A DNA stretch of 64,000 nt, taken from Cristatella mucedo (Eukaryota > Bryozoa > Phylactolaemata > Cristatellidae). Shown one piece after another: positions 1-11,258 of this stretch. The position numbers and the translations under genes were made by a program. The notes under the pieces were generated by a model, which was not told where the DNA came from, made no database searches, and saw nothing but the letters and a program-made list of their open reading frames with translations. The first letter of the stretch is position 1. Every line of letters starts with the position of its first letter. The stretch spans positions 6,905,001-6,969,000 of the forward strand of contig WPIO01000004.1 of assembly GCA_009760855.2 (NCBI GenBank), given 5' to 3'.

Positions 1-90
1 TGAGCAAGTAAGAAGCGTAGCTGAGTCTGGAGAGCAGTTAGAGGTAGTGAATAACATGAAAGCAGCTCGGAACGGCTGGGAATGATGAAC
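1..90 (-). repeat. Family D dispersed repeat, partial
   Basis: This is a fragment of an unclassified dispersed repeat cut by the window edge. It aligns by eye with 27225-27330 and 63850-63940, sharing the run around GAGAGCAGTTGAGGTAGTGA and the following GCAGCTC segment. Orientation is set by the copy at 54115-54405, which reads on the plus strand. No gene is seen in it. Confidence 0.6.
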
Positions 91-96
91 CATAAC

Positions 97-316
97 GCTC
101 ATGCGTGCCGAGCACCATTGTATGCTGCCACTAACCACATTTGCATGCTGACCCTGTGCATGTCACCCCTAACCATGTTATTCATGTTGTTTATCAAGCA
201 TGATATTACTCACTATTCAATCGCGTTTTCCTTTACAGCAAATGTAAAGCGCCGAAAAAAATATTGAATTCTCTGAGGGCGCTTTATCAAGTGTATTACT
301 ATTACTATTATTATAA
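97..316 (+). mobile_element. LINE-A 3' end, 5'-truncated
   Basis: This holds only the 3' untranslated part of the LINE-A family. It carries the conserved CTGCCACTAACCACATTTGC block, the AAATGTAAAGCGCC stem-loop arm, the TCTCTGAGGGCGCTTT arm, and an (ATT)n-like tail interrupted by ACT units. It matches 46741-46970 of the longest copy in order and orientation. Confidence 0.85.
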
Positions 317-329
317 TCGTCGTCGGCAG

Positions 330-1020
330 CAGGAGAGCAGCTGTCGTTAAAAAAATCGTGGAGGTGAGTTTTACAGTCTAGGACATGCAGAGCAGTCGCT
401 TCTGTCGCCAAAGATCTTTAAGCGGAGGAATAGAACAGCTAATGCACTGTAGATACAAGACCTTGAGGCTCGAGGAGACTGAAACTAGTGCCGAAGTTCA
501 GCTAGGTATGAAGGAACCCTGCCGTGGCGGGCCTCGTGGGTCAGCGTAAGAACTCTTTTCTGTATCCGTTGATAAACCGGCAAATATCCTAGCTCTGTCA
601 GCAAAGGTGACACATGGTCATACCTCAGGGATTGTATATTAGCCCTTCGGCCGTATTCATGACCAGCTGCGGCCCACTGGCTTTTCTCGGTTGCCCAGCC
701 AAAAGAGAATTACATTAGTATAGCCAAGACAGAAATTAGGAGCTGGTTAAATTTTTTTGGAAACCTCATCGGAAGACAGTTCCCAATCTTAGATTGGAAT
801 AGAACGTGATTGTTTGCTGAGGAAGCAGTCTTCTTAGCGAGTGTATTGAAATTTAGGCATGTCAAAGCCGATACCTAAATTTCTAGCACATGGTGACAAC
901 AGCATCACCTATTAGAAAAGCACACCCTCGTAGTCTAGCCACACGCTTAGGGTGTCCTTTGAGCAGCATTTTAGTTTTACTGTCGTTTAGTTTCAAGGAA
1001 TTTTTCGACATCCAGGATCG
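330..1020 (-). pseudogene. Decayed CR1-like LINE reverse transcriptase, C-terminal part
   Basis: Translating the minus strand in mixed frames recovers the end of a CR1/L2-type ORF2. Near 1010-950 the residues NFLKLNDSKTKMLL match the LINE-A segment NFLKLNDDKTNLLV. Near 620-500 they read LPVYQRIQKRVLTLTHEARH and then PSYLAEL, followed by FGDRS near 400. Stops and frameshifts interrupt it throughout. The wording differs from LINE-A, so this is an older or separate CR1-like family. No gene function remains. Confidence 0.6.
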
Positions 1021-1061
1021 AATATTAGCAAGGCAAGGATACTTCCTCTCCTCATTATCTT

Positions 1062-1252
1062 TCTCTCTCTCTCTCTCTCTCCTCTCCTCTCCTCTCCTCT
1101 CTCTCTCTCTCTCCTCTCTTTCTCTCCTCTCCTCTCTCTCTCCTCTCTCTCTCTACTCTCACTCTCTCTTTCCTCTCTTTCCTCCCTCTCTCTCTCTTTC
1201 CTCTCTCTCTCTTTCCTCTCTCTCTTTCTTCTCTCTCTCTCTCCGCTCTATT
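1062..1252. repeat. Imperfect (CT)n pyrimidine tract
   Basis: About 190 bases consist of CT and TCC units with only scattered other bases. Long open frames across it, Ser/Leu-rich on one strand and Arg/Glu-rich on the other, follow from the dinucleotide composition and are not genes. Confidence 0.95.
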
Positions 1253-2031
1253 TCTCATTTCTTCCTAGTTCCGTGCGTCGTTTTGCTTGACGCCCTTTGC
1301 CCGTGCACCAGGCACCGGTCGCCTCTCTTACCCTATACCTCACTGCTTTCCTATAGTTCTATCTACTCCTGCCTGCCTCATTCCTTTTCATACCACCGGC
1401 TTTTTTTTTCCTTTACATCTCCGTCAGGTTTACCGCGCCACTGCATCGCCCTCAAACTCTGCTTTCCAAACCTCGCAGACGCCACCCCAAGCAAGCAGTA
1501 CCACGGTCTCTACGGTTTTTGCACGCCTTTTCCCCCGAACACAATTGCCAGGCTCGTTGTGAGCAGGTCGGGTGTCAATGCTTCTTCGCGTTCCCGCTAC
1601 CTGCTGAAGTAACTCTGGCTGGCGTACCTTCTATGCTGACGCTGTTCGACTTGGCGCACGCTTGCTGCGGTTTGACGCCACTACAGCAAGCAAGCTATGC
1701 TAAGGAAGGGAACTGGCCAGGCACGGGCGATAAGTGGAGAGCCAGCCATTTCCAATAGCAGTTGGTGCCGGTCGCTCAGCACCGTCGAAGGCTCGGACGC
1801 ATCGTCACGCGGCGGCACGACGGTGCCTGAAAAGGCGTCCTGAAAAAGACTGCGGACGCCATTACTTTGCTTTCGCCAGCTACGGACAAACGTTTCTGGA
1901 AGCGCCCCCTGTAGGTTTGAACAAAGTTTACTCTCACTCGCAGGTGGAGCCCGCGTAAAGGCTAATCTAAGAAGTAAATTCTCGCGACAGGACAGACAAC
2001 AAAACGATACGCCATTAATTCAGTGCAGGTG

Positions 2032-2034
<3 letters not shown>
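1253..2034. other. Unannotated unique sequence
   Basis: This is mixed-composition sequence with several short overlapping open frames. I see no recognisable domain, splice-bounded exon or repeat family. Confidence 0.4.

Positions 2035-2079
<45 letters not shown>
2035..2079. repeat. (CT)n microsatellite
   Basis: This is an uninterrupted CT dinucleotide run of about 45 bases. Confidence 0.97.
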
Positions 2080-2082
<3 letters not shown>

Positions 2083-2209
2083 AACTCTCACGCTCTCCTA
2101 ATTTTCTTATCTCCTCTCCATATCCCTCTCCTTGTAATACCTCCCTTCCCGATTCCCTTAATCAGGTTAATGTCCTCCCAGCAAGTTTACGCGCGTGCCT
2201 GGGGGGAAT

Positions 2210-3250
2210 AGCCAGCGTTCCCACGCGCGCTCGCCCATACCCAGCTGGAAGTTTATCGCGGAAGCACTTTTGACTACCTCATTGCAGCAGACGTCGCGTG
2301 TCGCGTAGATGAGCAACCGCGAGAGCGAGAGATAGCTCGGTCGCTGTAAGCTGTGCCCATCAAAGACTGGGTGCGGCGATGAACTACTTCCTTCACCTCA
2401 ACCCAGGAAGCGAGAGGGATAGTAGCTGCCGAGCGGGAGCAAGAGACTGTCCACCCGGTATCGCCGCGACCACAGCCGCCGCCGCTGCTGCTTGCAACGC
2501 ACGCCATCCCGTTAGTAGATGGCCGGTTTGCTAGCCGAGTCTGTCCGGCTGACTTACTTGCGACACCGAAGCAGCCTGGCAGATACCAGCAGACGACTGA
2601 GAGGTCAGCAGCAGCAGCTGTCTGCAGGTGGGCGACGCCCTTTCGGCAGCTCCAGCTGGAACGAGCGATCGCTTTAGCAAGCAAGCGCTCGAGTGAGAGA
2701 GAGAGAGAGAGAGAGAGGCGCCGGCGGCGTGCGAATCCGGGCGCCGTATGCCGTGTGCCTGCTCAGCCGCCGTCACCACCGAATAAGTGCCAGTCGCCCT
2801 GTTCGCGGCCAAGTGGCCAGGCCAAGTGGTGGCGCACCTGGACAGCGCCTGTTCTCTGCTTTTCGGAAGCAGCTCGCTCGGCCGAGGCGGCGGCAGAGGC
2901 AGCGGCGAGGTTCTACAAACAGCCGGTGCTCGTTTATCGGCCGCTCCTGCGCGCAGCTGCGCCGCCGCTTCGCTTCCGGCTCTGATCGGTTGAACGAGCA
3001 GTCGCTGCTTGCGCGACCGAATTATGCGCGAGTCGTGGCGCGCGGCCGCCGCCGCGGCCGGCGTGGACACGTCGCCCGCTTTCACCCGTTGTCCTAGCCC
3101 AGGCTCGCAACGCGTCGTCATCCTCGCATGGTCACGGTGTCCGAGGGCGGTAACGGTAACGACTAGACCGGTCACGACTTTTGGCACTTTCGTTGACGAC
3201 ATCCACGGACAGTCTCGGGTGCAGTCGGGAGTAAATGTGGGCAAACAGTA
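2210..3250. promoter_or_regulatory. CpG-rich island, possible promoter region
   Basis: GC content and CpG frequency rise sharply over this kilobase compared with the AT-richer flanks, with many CGCC, GCGCG and CCGCCG words. A short (GA)n run sits at 2694-2718. Open frames exist on both strands in several registers, which is expected of stop-poor GC-rich DNA. None shows a recognisable domain. A promoter or 5' exon is an inference from composition only. Confidence 0.35.
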
Positions 3251-3489
3251 AGGAGCACGGAGGATCTTTGCAAATACTTGTAACACCCGCATTTCACGTC
3301 AATAGATCGCGGCGGTCGCAGAGCTGAGAAAGTTGGAGAAGCTGGCAGGAAGAAGAGATTCGTCAAAGCACAAGTAAAAAGTTTAGAGTCACCGGCATAC
3401 AAGTGGCAGTCTAGACTGCGATTGACAACTGAATCGTATAAGTTGAGAGTAGAAATTTCGAAAAGAAGCGAACCACCTAAAATGGATCC

Positions 3490-3920
3490 CTAGAGTACCC
3501 CCTTCCACCGATCGGAAGGCTGGAGAAAGAGCAAGAGAAGGGACCTTAAAGTTAGGGACACAATCTTGAAGTCCGTATGCCGCTTGATTGGGACCAAGAG
3601 CAGTACTGCGAGAAGTGGTGTAAAATATATGGCAACTGCCACACTGAAGTTAGACACAACTAGCTGCCGATTTTTGCGCTAAGCGTAAACTCTTCATTAC
3701 ACAGGCCAAAAGTCCTGAAAGTAGAGAGTTACAGATGTCAAGATGGGATATCACACATGCATGGACCGGTTTAGATTCAAATTTAAAGCATATTTTACGT
3801 GCCTAGAAAGAGTTTTTATCTCTTGCGACGCTATAAAAAATGTATCAATATAATTCCTATCATTTTCCCTGTCTAAGCAGGCCTGAATGATCTCGGAAAT
3901 CCTCTCTAATTAAGAAAAAT
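3490..3920 (-). pseudogene. Decayed CR1-like LINE relic
   Basis: On the minus strand, residues aligned by eye with the LINE-A stretch LLADLHWLPVKQRIDFKVL read as LLAVLLLVPIKRHTDFKI, followed by VSLTLRSLL. This lies near 3640-3540. Residues matching the segment upstream of it continue towards 3900. Stops interrupt it, so it is a dead fragment. Confidence 0.5.
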
Positions 3921-4890
3921 TGGACCGGAAATCGGTGGCACAATTACAATCGAGTTGTGTAGCTCAGATTCATTGAACTATAGCTACCGAAATTCGTGTC
4001 ATATCTCTTCGAGCGTCGTCCTCATGCTAATGGCTGCAAAGACACTAGCCACTACCGCAATCCAACCTAATTCACGGGAACCCACATGAATCAACCACAA
4101 ATCCCAGAGAAACACGCTGCGAAATTCCTACTAGTATTGCATATTACACTAGGCTTTTGCTCAAGTGTGCCCTCTAAGTGTCTATCCGTTTTTCACGCTC
4201 GTTCTAATGCAATAAACTTTAACTGATTTCGATGAATTGCATATTGGCCCGTGTTGCTGCAGTCGATTGCAGTGAATCGTATGAGAACGCGGTCGCTCTA
4301 CGGTTCGAAATTTTCGGATGCACTTGAAAGAAGCTTAGCGTAAGATGAAATTCAAGTGGTAGGTTTACGTAGCCTTTCCCTAGTGGATTTGCGATTGATT
4401 CTAGTGGATTAAAATGTATTGCGGAAATTGCCAGCATTTTTGCTGCCCTTTTGCGTTAGAATGCGCCAGCGAAATTGTGTTTAATTTGTTGCGTACTATA
4501 TGGCTACTGTGTACTACTATTTGTACTCAAAATAAGAACTTTGCGAGCCACCAACTATGGGTTGAACTTTGCTTAGTTAAATTGGATTGCAGTGGATTGT
4601 GGTAATTCATGGAACCCATTGCGGTCAGTTATGTGTTATGTTTTCGTGGGTGCATTTCAGAGTCTCAGACGCCTGCTTTTACTCTCGAATAGTGCTAAAT
4701 TATTTACTTCTGTTTCAGAAAAATATATACATATATGTGTTATACGTCATCACAGGATCTTTAATAATAACAAAAATTTGTTTGCATAGTTCCCTCTGGG
4801 AACTAAATCTCTTTCAAAGCACTTTACATATACTGTAAAGAAAAAGCATGACCGAATAATTAGTGATACAAAGCGTTCGCAATGTCATCA
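3921..4890. other. AT-rich sequence without recognised features
   Basis: I see no gene, exon or repeat family here. The few open frames are short and end at random. Confidence 0.5.
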
Positions 4891-4891
4891 A

Positions 4892-5885
4892 GCCTAATAA
4901 TAATAGTAATAATACACTTGATAAAGTGCCCTCAGAGAACTCAATATCTTTCTAATCTCTTTAAATTTGCTGCAGATGAAACACGATCAAATAGTGAGTG
5001 GTATCATGCTTAATAAACAACATGAATAACATGGTTAGGGTGGCATGCACAGGATCGGCGTGCAAGTGCGGTTAGTGGCAGTATGCACAGTGTCAGCACG
5101 CATCAGCACATAAAGGACGAATCCCAAGGACCCACTAAATGCTGTCCTAAATAGGTGCGTTTTTAATTTCTTTTTAGATGTGGTCAAATGAGGGATGTTG
5201 TGACGCAAATCAGTACTAACTTCCAGGCTTTGAGTGCATACGAATTATATGCACGGTCTCCAAAGGATTTGAGGTTTGTAGGAAGTATAGGCAAAAAGTT
5301 AGTTTCCGAAAAGCAGGTGTTACGATGCTTGGCCTGGTGGAGGAGTAGATCTGATAGGTAGGCTGGAGCCAAAGAATGAAGGGACCTAAAAGTGAGTGGA
5401 AATACCTTGAAGACGATCCGTTGCTTGACCGGTAGCCAGTGCAGGTCGACGAGAAGTTGTGTGATGTGGCAACTGCGATGCACACGACAGACTAGCCTGG
5501 CTAGGAAGTTTTGCACTAGCTGTAAGCGCCTGAGTGCACATGCCAGTAGACCAGCAAGCAGTGAGTTACAAAAGTCAAAACGAGATGTCAAAAATGCTAG
5601 GACCAACTTAGACGTGGTATCCCTATCTAAACGAGCCCGAATTTTACCAATATTGTGTAACTGAAAGTAGGCAGACTTAATTCTGGAGCTGATGTGGTCG
5701 TCTAGAAAAAAGGTCACTTTGTAACCTGGCACCTAGATTTCGTGCAGATTCAACAGGAGATGTTAGGCAGAGCCGATTACGAGCGTTAGCCTTTCTAATT
5801 TTTAAATCACACTTGGTTTGCCGATAACTAGTAGCTTAGCTTTATCATCGTTTAATTTTGAGAACATTTGCTGCCTTCATGTAAG
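4892..5885 (-). mobile_element. LINE-A copy, 5'-truncated, decayed ORF
   Basis: On the minus strand the element ends at (AAT)n-like repeats near 4900-4918, which read (ATT)n in the sense direction. Next comes the stem-loop sequence and then the 3' UTR. The C-terminal coding segment at 5184-5732 is open for 182 codons and contains DDHISS, KSAYFQLHNIGKIRARLD and LHWLPVKQRI. The match to KLNDDK continues to about 5880. Several substitutions and a lost C-terminal tail show that it is not young. Confidence 0.85.
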
Positions 5886-5914
5886 CATGACATCCGTGTA
5901 AGCTTGACACTATA

Positions 5915-6030
5915 AGATGTGACATGCATACAATGAACATGTAGACATGGTTAGAAGCAGCAAGCACATTTTCAGCATGCATCAGCACCTCAAAACGATT
6001 CCCAAGGACCTGCTAAACGCTATGATAAAC
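5915..6030 (-). mobile_element. Short LINE-A fragment
   Basis: It contains GCATGCATCAGCACC followed by CCCAAGGACCTGCTAAACGCT, which match the 3' UTR/ORF-end junction of LINE-A in the minus orientation. It lies just beyond another LINE-A copy and may be a rearranged piece of it. Confidence 0.5.
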
Positions 6031-7586
6031 AGTTATGAGTCGCTATAGGTGGAACTGCTCAATACTAACGACATGACTTATATTAAGGTATGGATGCTCT
6101 TATTTGCTGCGGTGCTCCGATACGTGCCCTCGCACCAGCGTGCATCGAAGCAGCATCTTCTGCTCGATAGCCAGCTTTGAGATGCCAACTGAGTATGGAT
6201 CACGCCTCTGAATGGATGCGCGTTATTACCATTACCGTGTTTGCCCAAACGACTTGAGTGCAGAAGCCGCTAATGTCAGCTACTGACATGTGGTTTAAAA
6301 GTATCAGATGAAACCTGAAAAGCCTAAGCAGCTTTGTCGTGCTAGATCTCTACCCTATCGCAGACGGAGCTACCGATGCTCATTACATCAGCTGGGCGTG
6401 GCCTAGCCTAGAAGGCCAGCCCCAAAATGGCCAAGTCCGGGGTCGGCCAACAGAGGTCATGGACCCGATCTCAGACCGCGTGCGAGGTCTCTTACGGCGG
6501 AAGCTCTCGACCGGTGCCGACGTACACTCCATCGGTCTAAGCAGTTATGTAGCTAGCCGGATTTTTGACGGCGTACTCTTGTACTCTAATAACTGAGCCG
6601 CACCTACGGCAGGACTCCGAAATCCGATTGAGCTACTGACACCCTTGTATGCGCTTGCAGCATTATCTCGAGCCCTTTAGTTTTGCTGTGTTTAGGATCC
6701 TCCCTCTAGAATTATCTAGTTTCCCTTCCAATTTAGAGCGTACTTCTATCTTATATAAAATGTTGTGTACCCGGACGATCACCCTCGAAACACTGTTTGC
6801 CGGGAGCGCCCCGCCTAGGGAAGCAGACCGAGCATTTCAGGGTAGGGGAGCCCTAACGGAAATAGGCTAGCCCCATAGACTTGGCTACAGACCTACTCCA
6901 TCTAAATATATCGGTGATCGTCTCATTTGAACTGAGTCTTTCAATCTGGAAAGGTGCAGGACATGCAGTGCCAATTAATTGATACAGAGGTGCGGAATGG
7001 CTCCTTTAAGTCAGCTGCTAGGTCTTCAAATATCCGACATTAAAAAAATCTCTTGCTAAGCTTTAGCAAATACGGAGCAGCGCTTACTCCAAACTTAAGG
7101 AATTGCTGATCAATTCTTTGCTGAACTTGATAGCAATTTTGGGAAAAGGGTTATCCCATAGTGGTTCCGAGTATCCGAGTAGTTCCGAGTAGCACCTGAT
7201 TGTGTGGTAGTTCTATTGCGAGTGCTATTGCTTTGGGTCTAGGTATACGATAACCGTCAGCGACACGGATATATTCTCAAAAATCCTGCGATAGTCTACA
7301 GCCTAGTCTGAGCAATACTGAGATTCCTATGCAGTAGCAGCTTAGTTATTATAATGGCGTCAATAGGAATAGATACTTACTGTGATGAAAAAAGATGACA
7401 TATGCCATAAAGTGACCAACGTAACAAAGGAGCAAGCCAAATTTAAATCTCCTCGCGGTAAAATTGGAGAAAGTGATTATAAGTATTGAAACCCTATAGC
7501 TTATTGTCTTATGGCATTCCAAATTGTATGCATGCGATGAGAATGTTTTGGGTCCCTTAGCCGAGGCTAAACCTGCGATGAGCGAA
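6031..7586. other. Unannotated sequence
   Basis: An 85-codon open frame at 6339-6596 has no recognisable motif and no convincing splice sites. I see nothing else. Confidence 0.4.
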
Positions 7587-8018
7587 GCGATTGTACTTCC
7601 TACTCTGGTCGCATCCACTGTAGCGATTGTACTTCCTACTCTGGTCGCATCCACTGTAGCACTTGTACTTCCTACTCTGGTCGCATCCACTGTAGCGATT
7701 GTACTTCCTACTCTGGTCGCATCCACTGTAGCACTTGTACTTCCTACTCTGGTCGCATCCACTGTAGCGATTGTACTTCCTACTCTGGTCACATCCACTG
7801 TAGCGATTGTACTTCCTACTCTGGTCGCATCCACTGTAGCGATTGTACTTCCTACTCTGGTCGCATCCACTGTAGCACTTGTACTTCCTGCTCTGGTCAC
7901 ATCCACTGTAGCGATTGTACTTCCTACTCTGGTCACATCCACTGTAGCGATTGTACTTCCTACTCTGGTCACATCCACTGTAGCACTTGTACTTCCTACT
8001 CTGGTCGCATCCACTGCA
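7587..8018. repeat. 36-bp minisatellite, 12 units
   Basis: Twelve tandem 36-bp units begin GCGATTGTACTTCC or GCACTTGTACTTCC and carry CTCTGGTCGCATCC or CTCTGGTCACATCC. The period is a multiple of three, so one forward and two reverse frames stay open across it. The forward frame reads a 12-residue unit, IVLPTLVASTVA or LVLPTLVASTVA. Variation is at a few fixed positions. There are no spacers, so it is not CRISPR, and no promoter, splice site or domain indicates that any frame is used. Confidence 0.95.
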
Positions 8019-8689
8019 GCACTGTGGGACTGTTGAGAATTTCTTTGAGATTACTGCTGAGCACACTGCTGAGGTAATAGACTGCTTCTCTTACAATGGA
8101 CGAGGTAGCGTGGTCCGCGCTCCTGCTAGTGACGGTCTCGGCACTAGGAGTCGTTTAACAGCAACTAGCTATGACTAAAGGCCTGATGAGAAGCTATGCT
8201 TCGGCGAATCTGCGATGCAATGCCTGTGGCTATGCAGTTCAGTCCGATCGCTTATAATAATTGAGGGTACTCTTTTTTTACCAAGCAGCTATACGTTTCG
8301 ATAATTTCTCTTCATATTTTCATTCGAACCAACATATAATTATTGAGGACTTTGACATATGCCTTAATATTTCCGCAATGTCTCAATAGATTTGAATCAT
8401 GTGCATGCTGCAGTGATCTTCGTGGACCAGCATGTCAGATATATTGTTGAGGTTTCGACCAGGCTACGGATTTATAATTGGCATGTGGCAACAGCGAATG
8501 AATTGGACTTCCCATCTGCCGATCAGCTGCTGCTGCTGCTTTGAGTGCACTATTGAAAACAGTCGTGCCTAGTCACCCAATTAGTCTGTGTGGATTTTTT
8601 CGAGTTACAGACGAAGATAAATCAAAAGTAATACCAGGACTCGTTGCTATGGCGGCAGTCTTTGACCAGATATTATTTAGATTTGATTA
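8019..8689. other. Unannotated sequence downstream of the minisatellite
   Basis: I see no gene. A GC-richer patch at 8098-8155 loosely resembles a tRNA-like head but lacks a proper box B, so it is not called. Confidence 0.4.
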
Positions 8690-9270
8690 AGAAAAGCGGG
8701 TGATATGACGCTCAGCCATCAGGCTGATGGCTGAAAAGTTCGGATAGGTAAACTGGAGCCAAAGACTGAAAGAACATAAGACTGACAGAAAATTGAAGTC
8801 AATGCCCTGCATGATTGGGAGCCAGTACAGGTAGGAGAAAGAATGTGTCAAGGTGTGGCAACTGTTACGCTCGCGACAGGCAAGTCTATTCGCAAACATG
8901 TTCACTGACTTTAATAGCCTGATTTCTCAGGAAGTTAGGCCAGCAAGTAATCAGCTACTGAAGGCGATAATGGAGGGCACACATGCATGGTTCAATTTAG
9001 ATGACATATCCCTGTCTCAGAAAGCCAAAATTTTAGCAATGTCATGTCGCTGAAAGTGAACAGACTTACTTGTCTGTGGAGCAGGTGAAATGTCACTTTG
9101 GAATAAGACACTTTATATTTCGTGCAGATGTAACAGGAAATATGCTAGCATTGCCAATTTTGAGTGTTAAGCTTTCCAATTTCTGAGTCACACTTGGTTA
9201 GCCGATAACTAGGAAGAAGTTGGATTTACCTTAATTCAGTTTGAGAAATTTGTCTGCCATCCATGTGCTG
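8690..9270 (-). pseudogene. Decayed LINE-A-like reverse transcriptase C-terminus
   Basis: Minus-strand residues NRLACRERNSCHTLTH, YLYWLPIMQGIDF and SLWLQFTY match the LINE-A segment around ARLVCRERRSCHITPLL and LHWLPVKQRIDFKVL. Homology continues through the KLNDDK region to about 9265. Frameshifts and stops are frequent. Confidence 0.7.
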
Positions 9271-9486
9271 AGGTCGTGAATACATGCATCAAGGGAGTTG
9301 AGAGAATTGGACGTGCTGGAGAACTGGGAGAAATCCTATCTGGCGTTGAACTCTGCTGGTCAACTAGTAAGCCGTGAGCCTCACTTTCGCGCGATAATAA
9401 GCTACTTCCCTCCATTGTCTCCACTGGCTCTTCCTCTATTCCGTCTATTTACTTTCAGATCGAGTCAGGCACCTTTAGGTCACGCT

Positions 9487-9542
9487 ATTCTCTTGCTCCG
9501 GCCTACCCAGCTGAAGTGTTTCCTAGTCAGGCTTCCCATAGC
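9487..9542 (+). repeat. Target-site duplication, left copy (56 bp)
   Basis: This copy begins ATTCTCTTGCTCCGGCC and ends GCTTCCCATAGC. It is identical, base for base, to 9636-9691, and the pair brackets the short LINE-A insertion. The first ATT could be counted as element tail on the right side, leaving 53 bp. Confidence 0.93.
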
Positions 9543-9635
9543 TATTGCGTATCACTTTGCAGCAAATGTAAAGCGCCTAGAAGAGATTAAGTTCTCTGAG
9601 GGCGCTTTATCAAGTGCAATATTATTATTATTATT
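9543..9635 (+). mobile_element. 93-bp LINE-A insertion (3' end only)
   Basis: It runs from TATTGCGTATCACTTTGC through both stem-loop arms to (ATT)n. It therefore contains little more than the conserved 3' hairpin and the tail. It matches 46875-46970 closely, with one base missing in the AGAAAGAG run. Perfect flanking 56-bp repeats fit target-primed reverse transcription followed by very early 5' truncation. Confidence 0.93.
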
Positions 9636-9691
9636 ATTCTCTTGCTCCGGCCTACCCAGCTGAAGTGTTTCCTAGTCAGGCTTCCCATAGC
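9636..9691 (+). repeat. Target-site duplication, right copy (56 bp)
   Basis: This is a perfect copy of 9487-9542, directly after the (ATT)n tail of the inserted element. The old LINE target sequence resumes after it. Confidence 0.93.
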
Positions 9692-9740
9692 GCCATCTGT
9701 TCTGCCGACCCACTCTGGTCGTTTAAACTGTACTTCTAGT

Positions 9741-10498
9741 GACTCTCAAACTCCTCAGAGATAGTGCCTTCTGTTCCTTGGCATAGGACTCTCTACCTAA
9801 TGGCATCACGTCGTCGCTTTACTAGACAACATTTAAAAGACTGTAAAACTTACTGGTTACGTAGTGCCTCTATTCCTTCTCACATAATTCACCATGGTCT
9901 TTTCTGTCATGTCTGCGAGTAGTTTTTCGGCTCAAGTAAAAGCCGATCGCTCGTATATAGATACCAGTGCCACCATCTAAATAGCCTATCATGCACATTG
10001 AAAGCTATTTGAATATCTCCTAGAAATTTTCAGGCAACAGTAGATAAGTGTCATTACAGTTCAGCTATTTCTGATGTACCATTTTCACTCTAAGCTGTGC
10101 GAACTACAAGACGAAGATGCTTCAGCTTCAGTTATTGTAGACAGGCACTCGTTGGTCATCAAAAAAGGATAACCACAATTGTTTCACCAAAAGGCGAGAA
10201 GTGAATGCATCAAAATGTAGGGAGGCGGCCCAAATATAATTTACTACAGCAATTGAGTCACTATGACACCAGATAATTTTTGTTACTGCGTTTTAATAGA
10301 AATAATACATACGTTTTGCACATGATGCATATTTCTTCAATGACGTTGCATTCAGCCTGTTAGCGCACAAAGGATAAAAAAACAACATTTTGATGGTGTA
10401 ACTTAAAGGTTATTTAATCAAGCACACTGTCTCCGAAGGATTAATTCAGACCTTCATCTGCTATGCTTGAAGTTACTGTTAGAATCTCTATTGCCAAT
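9741..10498. other. Unannotated sequence
   Basis: The sequence is AT-rich with no supported gene. The first hundred bases may be a further decayed extension of the LINE fragment on their left. Confidence 0.4.
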
Positions 10499-10680
10499 GA
10501 TTTTAGTAATAATAATAATAAGGCACTTGATAAAGCGCCCTCAGAGAACTCAATCTCTCTCTAGGTGCTTTACATTTGCTGCAAAGGGAAATGCAATTGA
10601 ATGGTGAGTAATATCATGCATGATAAACAAACAAAATGAATTACATGGTTATGGGTGACACGCAGAGGGTCATTTTGAAA
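10499..10680 (-). mobile_element. LINE-A 3' end
   Basis: In the minus orientation this carries the (ATT)n tail, both stem-loop arms (AAAGCGCCCTCAGAGAAC as read on the plus strand), TTTGCTGCAAAGGG, and the 3' UTR up to the ATTACATGGTTATGGGTGA block. Confidence 0.88.
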
Positions 10681-10699
10681 GAAAGCCTTACGTGCTATC

Positions 10700-11258
10700 C
10701 AGACCATTGCAGTGCAGTATACTACTCCAACCGATTTGATAATGTACGCACAATTTCATTAAGAAGTGCCTGTGATGAATGTCGCAGTAGCCACACTAAC
10801 CACTTCTGACCAACCAGGAGTGGCTTCCTATCAAGCAGCACATTGACTTCGAGGTTTTTACACTCACATTTAGGTAATTTTACTCTCTTGCTCCGGCCTA
10901 CCAATCCAAAATACTTCCCAATTAGACCAGACATCGTACCAACCACTCTTCTGAAATAAGCCGTTTTCTTTTTCCTGTTATCAACCTCAAATTCTTTAGA
11001 GGCCTTGCCTATAGTTCACACGCCCCCAAAACCTGGAACTCCCTCCTCAATGACGTCTTAATTTTCCATTTCCGAACGACAAGTAAAAGGAGGCTAAAAA
11101 CGCTAGCGGCTACATCTGGTTCCATGTGAACTATCTTGTTGGTGTTGGCCTGTACCAATGCCATACCTATCGCTGATCATATTAAAATGCTTCTCTTGCA
11201 GCATATGTTGATTGCCTAGAAAGAGATTTAGTTCTCTGAGGGAACAAAACCAATATCT
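10700..11258 (+). pseudogene. LINE-A-like relic, C-terminal ORF and tail
   Basis: Residues recoverable on the plus strand include PIKQHIDFEVF, LAPAYQSKILP and APKTWNSLLNDV, all in LINE-A order. The relic ends with CCTAGAAAGAGATTTAGTTC and TCTGAGGG near 11250 but has lost its (ATT)n tail. It lies head-to-tail with the opposite-strand copy at 10499. Confidence 0.65.

Larger units (their letters stand above)
9440..9740 (+). pseudogene. Old CR1-like LINE fragment used as an insertion target
   Basis: Plus-strand residues GTFRSRYSLAPAYPAEVF align with the LINE-A stretch LTFRSLHSMAPAYLSDIL, and SQASHSAICSADPLW follows in the same order. The fragment is split by a 93-bp LINE-A insertion at 9543-9635 and its target duplication. 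The related fragment at 10720-11258 shares the CTCTTGCTCCGGCCTACC wording. Confidence 0.55.

Noticed and set aside
890-1612. 240-codon open frame on the plus strand
   Set aside because: Most of it is Ser/Leu from the (CT)n tract; its start overlaps a LINE relic on the other strand.
7587-8018. CRISPR-like array of 36-bp repeats
   Set aside because: The units are contiguous with no spacers and the context is an animal genome. It is a minisatellite.
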